The notes below the pieces were generated by a model. The model saw only the letters and a program-made list of their open reading frames with translations, did not search any database and was not told the origin of the DNA. DNA of 64,000 nucleotides from the NCBI GenBank assembly GCA_963575745.1, contig CAUYUJ010015516.1:149501-213500 (forward strand), read 5' to 3'. This document shows positions 62,346 through 64,000 of the stretch, piece by piece. Each line of letters opens with the position of its first letter. Position 1 is the stretch's first letter. The DNA is from Prorocentrum cordatum (taxonomy: Eukaryota > Sar > Dinophyceae > Prorocentrales > Prorocentraceae). The position numbers and the translations under genes are program-made.

Positions 62346-62462
62346 GCGTTGTTCACAAAAACGGTACTCACAACTGCATATGGTTGGGTCCTTCGCCAAG
62401 CTTGTTTTTGTCAGGGATGGTAGCCCTGCGCACGGCGGGGGGTATGCTGGCAACCCCGCCCG
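62346..62462. repeat. Tail of the fourth array
   Basis: ACTCACAACTGCATATGGTTGGGTCC-like tail, then TTTTGTCAGGGATGGTAGCC and GGGGGGTATGCTGGCAACCC. The same continuation follows the next array. Confidence 0.85.
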
Positions 62463-63478
62463 CCCGTGGCCCCATAAGGAGCTCCACCGAAAGCCCCGGT
62501 GGGGGTGTTCGCATGCGTCCCCCCCACCCAGGACAGCGTTTCGTGGCCCCAAAGGCGGCCCCACCTAAGGCCACACTGGCGGTGTTCGCATGTGTCTCCC
62601 CCCACCCAGGACAGCGCTTCGTGGCCCCATCAGGGGCTCCACCGACGGCCCAGGTGGGGGTGTTCGCATGCGTCTGCCCCGCCCAGGGCAGCGTTTCGTG
62701 GCCCCATATGGAGCTCAACCGAAGGCCACACTGGGGGCGTTCGCGTGCGTCTCCCCCGCACAGGACACATTTCGTGGCCCCACATGGAGCTCCACCGAAG
62801 GCCAGAATCGGGGTGTTCGCACGCGCCCCCCCCACCCAGGACAGCCTTTCGCGGCCCCATAGGGAGCTCCACCGAAGGCCCCACTGAGGGCGTTTACATG
62901 CGGCTACCCCACCCATGACAGCGTTTCGTGGTCACATTATGAGCTTCACCGAAGGCCCCAGTAGGGGTGTTCGCATGCGTCTCCCACCCAGGACAACATT
63001 TCGCGGCCCCAGGGAGCTTCACCGAAGGCTTCAGTCGGTGTGTTCGCATGCGTCTCCCCCACCCAGGACATCGTTTCGTGGCCCCATATGAAGCTCCACC
63101 GAAAACCCGTCGGAGTGTTCGCATGCGTCTCCCCCACCCAGGAGTGGCCCCATAGGGAGCTCCACCGAAGGCTTCAGTCGGTGTGTTCGCATGCGTCCCC
63201 CCACCCAGGACAGCGTTTCGTGGCCCCATAGGGAGCTCCACCGAAGGGCCCACTGAGGGTGTTTGCCGGCGGCCCCCCACCCAGGACAACGCTTCGTGGC
63301 CCCATAGGGAGCTCCACCGAAGGCCTCAATCGGGGTGTTCGCATGCGTCCCCCCCGCGCAGGACAGCGTTTCGTGGCCCCATAGGGAGCCCCACCGACGG
63401 CCCCAGTTGCTGCATTCGCATGTGTCTCCCCGCCCAGGACAGCATTTCGTGCCCTCCCATAGGGAGCCCCACCGAATG
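62463..63478. repeat. 77-bp satellite array, fifth block
   Basis: About 13 units of the CATGCGTCTCCC variant. This block has no leader of its own and starts directly after the previous tail, so the two arrays look like a duplication of array plus tail. Confidence 0.92.
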
Positions 63479-63769
63479 CGCTGCTCACAAAGACGGTACC
63501 CACAACTGCATATGGTTGGGTCCTTCGTCAGGCAAATTGTTTTGGTCAGGGATGGTAGCCCTGCGCACGGCGGGGGGTATGCTGGCAACCCCGCCGTCCC
63601 TGTCAAAAACAATACAAAGTGCTCGTGGGCCCCACGAACATGACTCAAGACTTTGCCTCAAAGTGTATGTTGCATTGTCTTTTGACAGGGATGGTAGGGG
63701 GGGCCGCATCGGGTTGGCCGCGCATGCTCCAAATGCGGAGGCAGAGTCAGAGTGCGGTTTGTATTGTTT
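63479..63769. repeat. Tail of the fifth array and spacer
   Basis: Same tail as 62346-62462, then a unique stretch with GTCAAAAACAATACAAAG and TTTTGACAGGGATGG, possibly a hairpin. GGCCGCGCATG follows, as before the leader at 61130. Confidence 0.75.
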
Positions 63770-64000
63770 GTTCCCAACCAGCCTGTGTTGTTAGGTCCTC
63801 GTTTTGAAGAGACGGTCCCCGCGTTCCTCCTCCTCCTCCTCCTCCTCCTCCTCCTCCTCCTCCTCCTCCTCTCCCCTCCTCCTCCCCCTCCTTCCTCCTC
63901 CTCCCTCCTCCCCCCCTTTCCTGCGTTTCACCCACCCAAGCAGCGCTTCGTAGCCCCATAGGGAGCTCCACCGAAGGCCCCAGTGCCACCGTCCACATGC
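63770..64000. repeat. Leader, (TCC)n and first unit of a sixth 77-bp array
   Basis: CCAACCAGCCTGTGTTGTTAGG leader variant, TCC tract at about 63829-63925, then CGTAGCCCCATAGGGAGC and TCCACCGAAGGCCCC. The array continues past the window. Confidence 0.88.

Noticed and set aside
1-64000. tRNA, rRNA or a spliced-leader RNA gene
   Set aside because: By eye I found no cloverleaf, no conserved rRNA block, and no spliced leader followed by a donor GT and snRNA-like sequence. Both leader copies precede LINE sequence. A covariance-model search would be decisive.

Overview
The window looks like nuclear DNA of a dinoflagellate with a high-GC genome, Prorocentrum being one candidate (genus is inference). 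The evidence is one exact and one single-mismatch copy of the 22-nt dinoflagellate spliced leader (47994-48015 and 53504-53524, both minus strand), a tyrosine-recombinase retrotransposon carrying a cytosine-C5 methyltransferase, LINE-type reverse transcriptases, and very abundant GC-rich minisatellites. I saw no tRNA, rRNA, CRISPR array or prokaryotic operon. Most long open frames are by-products of stop-free tandem repeats. The only ordinary gene I can support is a small intronless glycosyltransferase-like gene, present three times.

Layout. 1-9461 (copy A) and 26522-36012 (copy C) are near-identical versions of one repeat-rich segment. 10929-17115 (copy B) is an older, diverged version of part of it. 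Each version carries, in the same order, a 30-bp minisatellite, palindromic NotI-site repeats, G-rich minisatellites, CTTGG-rich repeats and the glycosyltransferase-like gene on the minus strand. A and C also end in a 77-bp satellite. Copy A stops at a 100-N gap (9462-9561), followed by a fold-back repeat (9655-10127).

17723-25961 (minus strand) is an apparently full-length DIRS/Ngaro-like retrotransposon. Its order is A1 repeat, gag-like region, reverse transcriptase, RNase H first part, C5-methyltransferase, DUF4326-like domain, RNase H second part, tyrosine recombinase, then B1, A2 and B2 repeats. Several frameshifts split the coding region.

36.0-44.7 kb is satellite: another 77-bp array, CCCTATAG-like repeats, and a 5-kb symmetrical arrangement of a 27-bp repeat and a 55-65-bp repeat that flips orientation. 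44.8-58.9 kb holds three LINE-like elements: LINE-2 (minus, 5' end intact with spliced leader, 3' end lost), LINE-1 (minus, nearly complete, spliced-leader relic at its 5' end) and LINE-3 (plus, 5'-truncated reverse transcriptase plus RNase H). LINE-1 and LINE-3 lie between (TCC)n tracts. 59.3-64 kb holds a 238-bp terminal-inverted-repeat element, a ~0.9-kb GT/GC alternating tract and further 77-bp arrays.

The most interesting items are the methyltransferase/DUF4326 block inside the RNase H of a complete split-direct-repeat retrotransposon, spliced leaders fixed at LINE 5' ends, and a recurring composite repeat (leader, TCC tract, 77-bp array, conserved tail).
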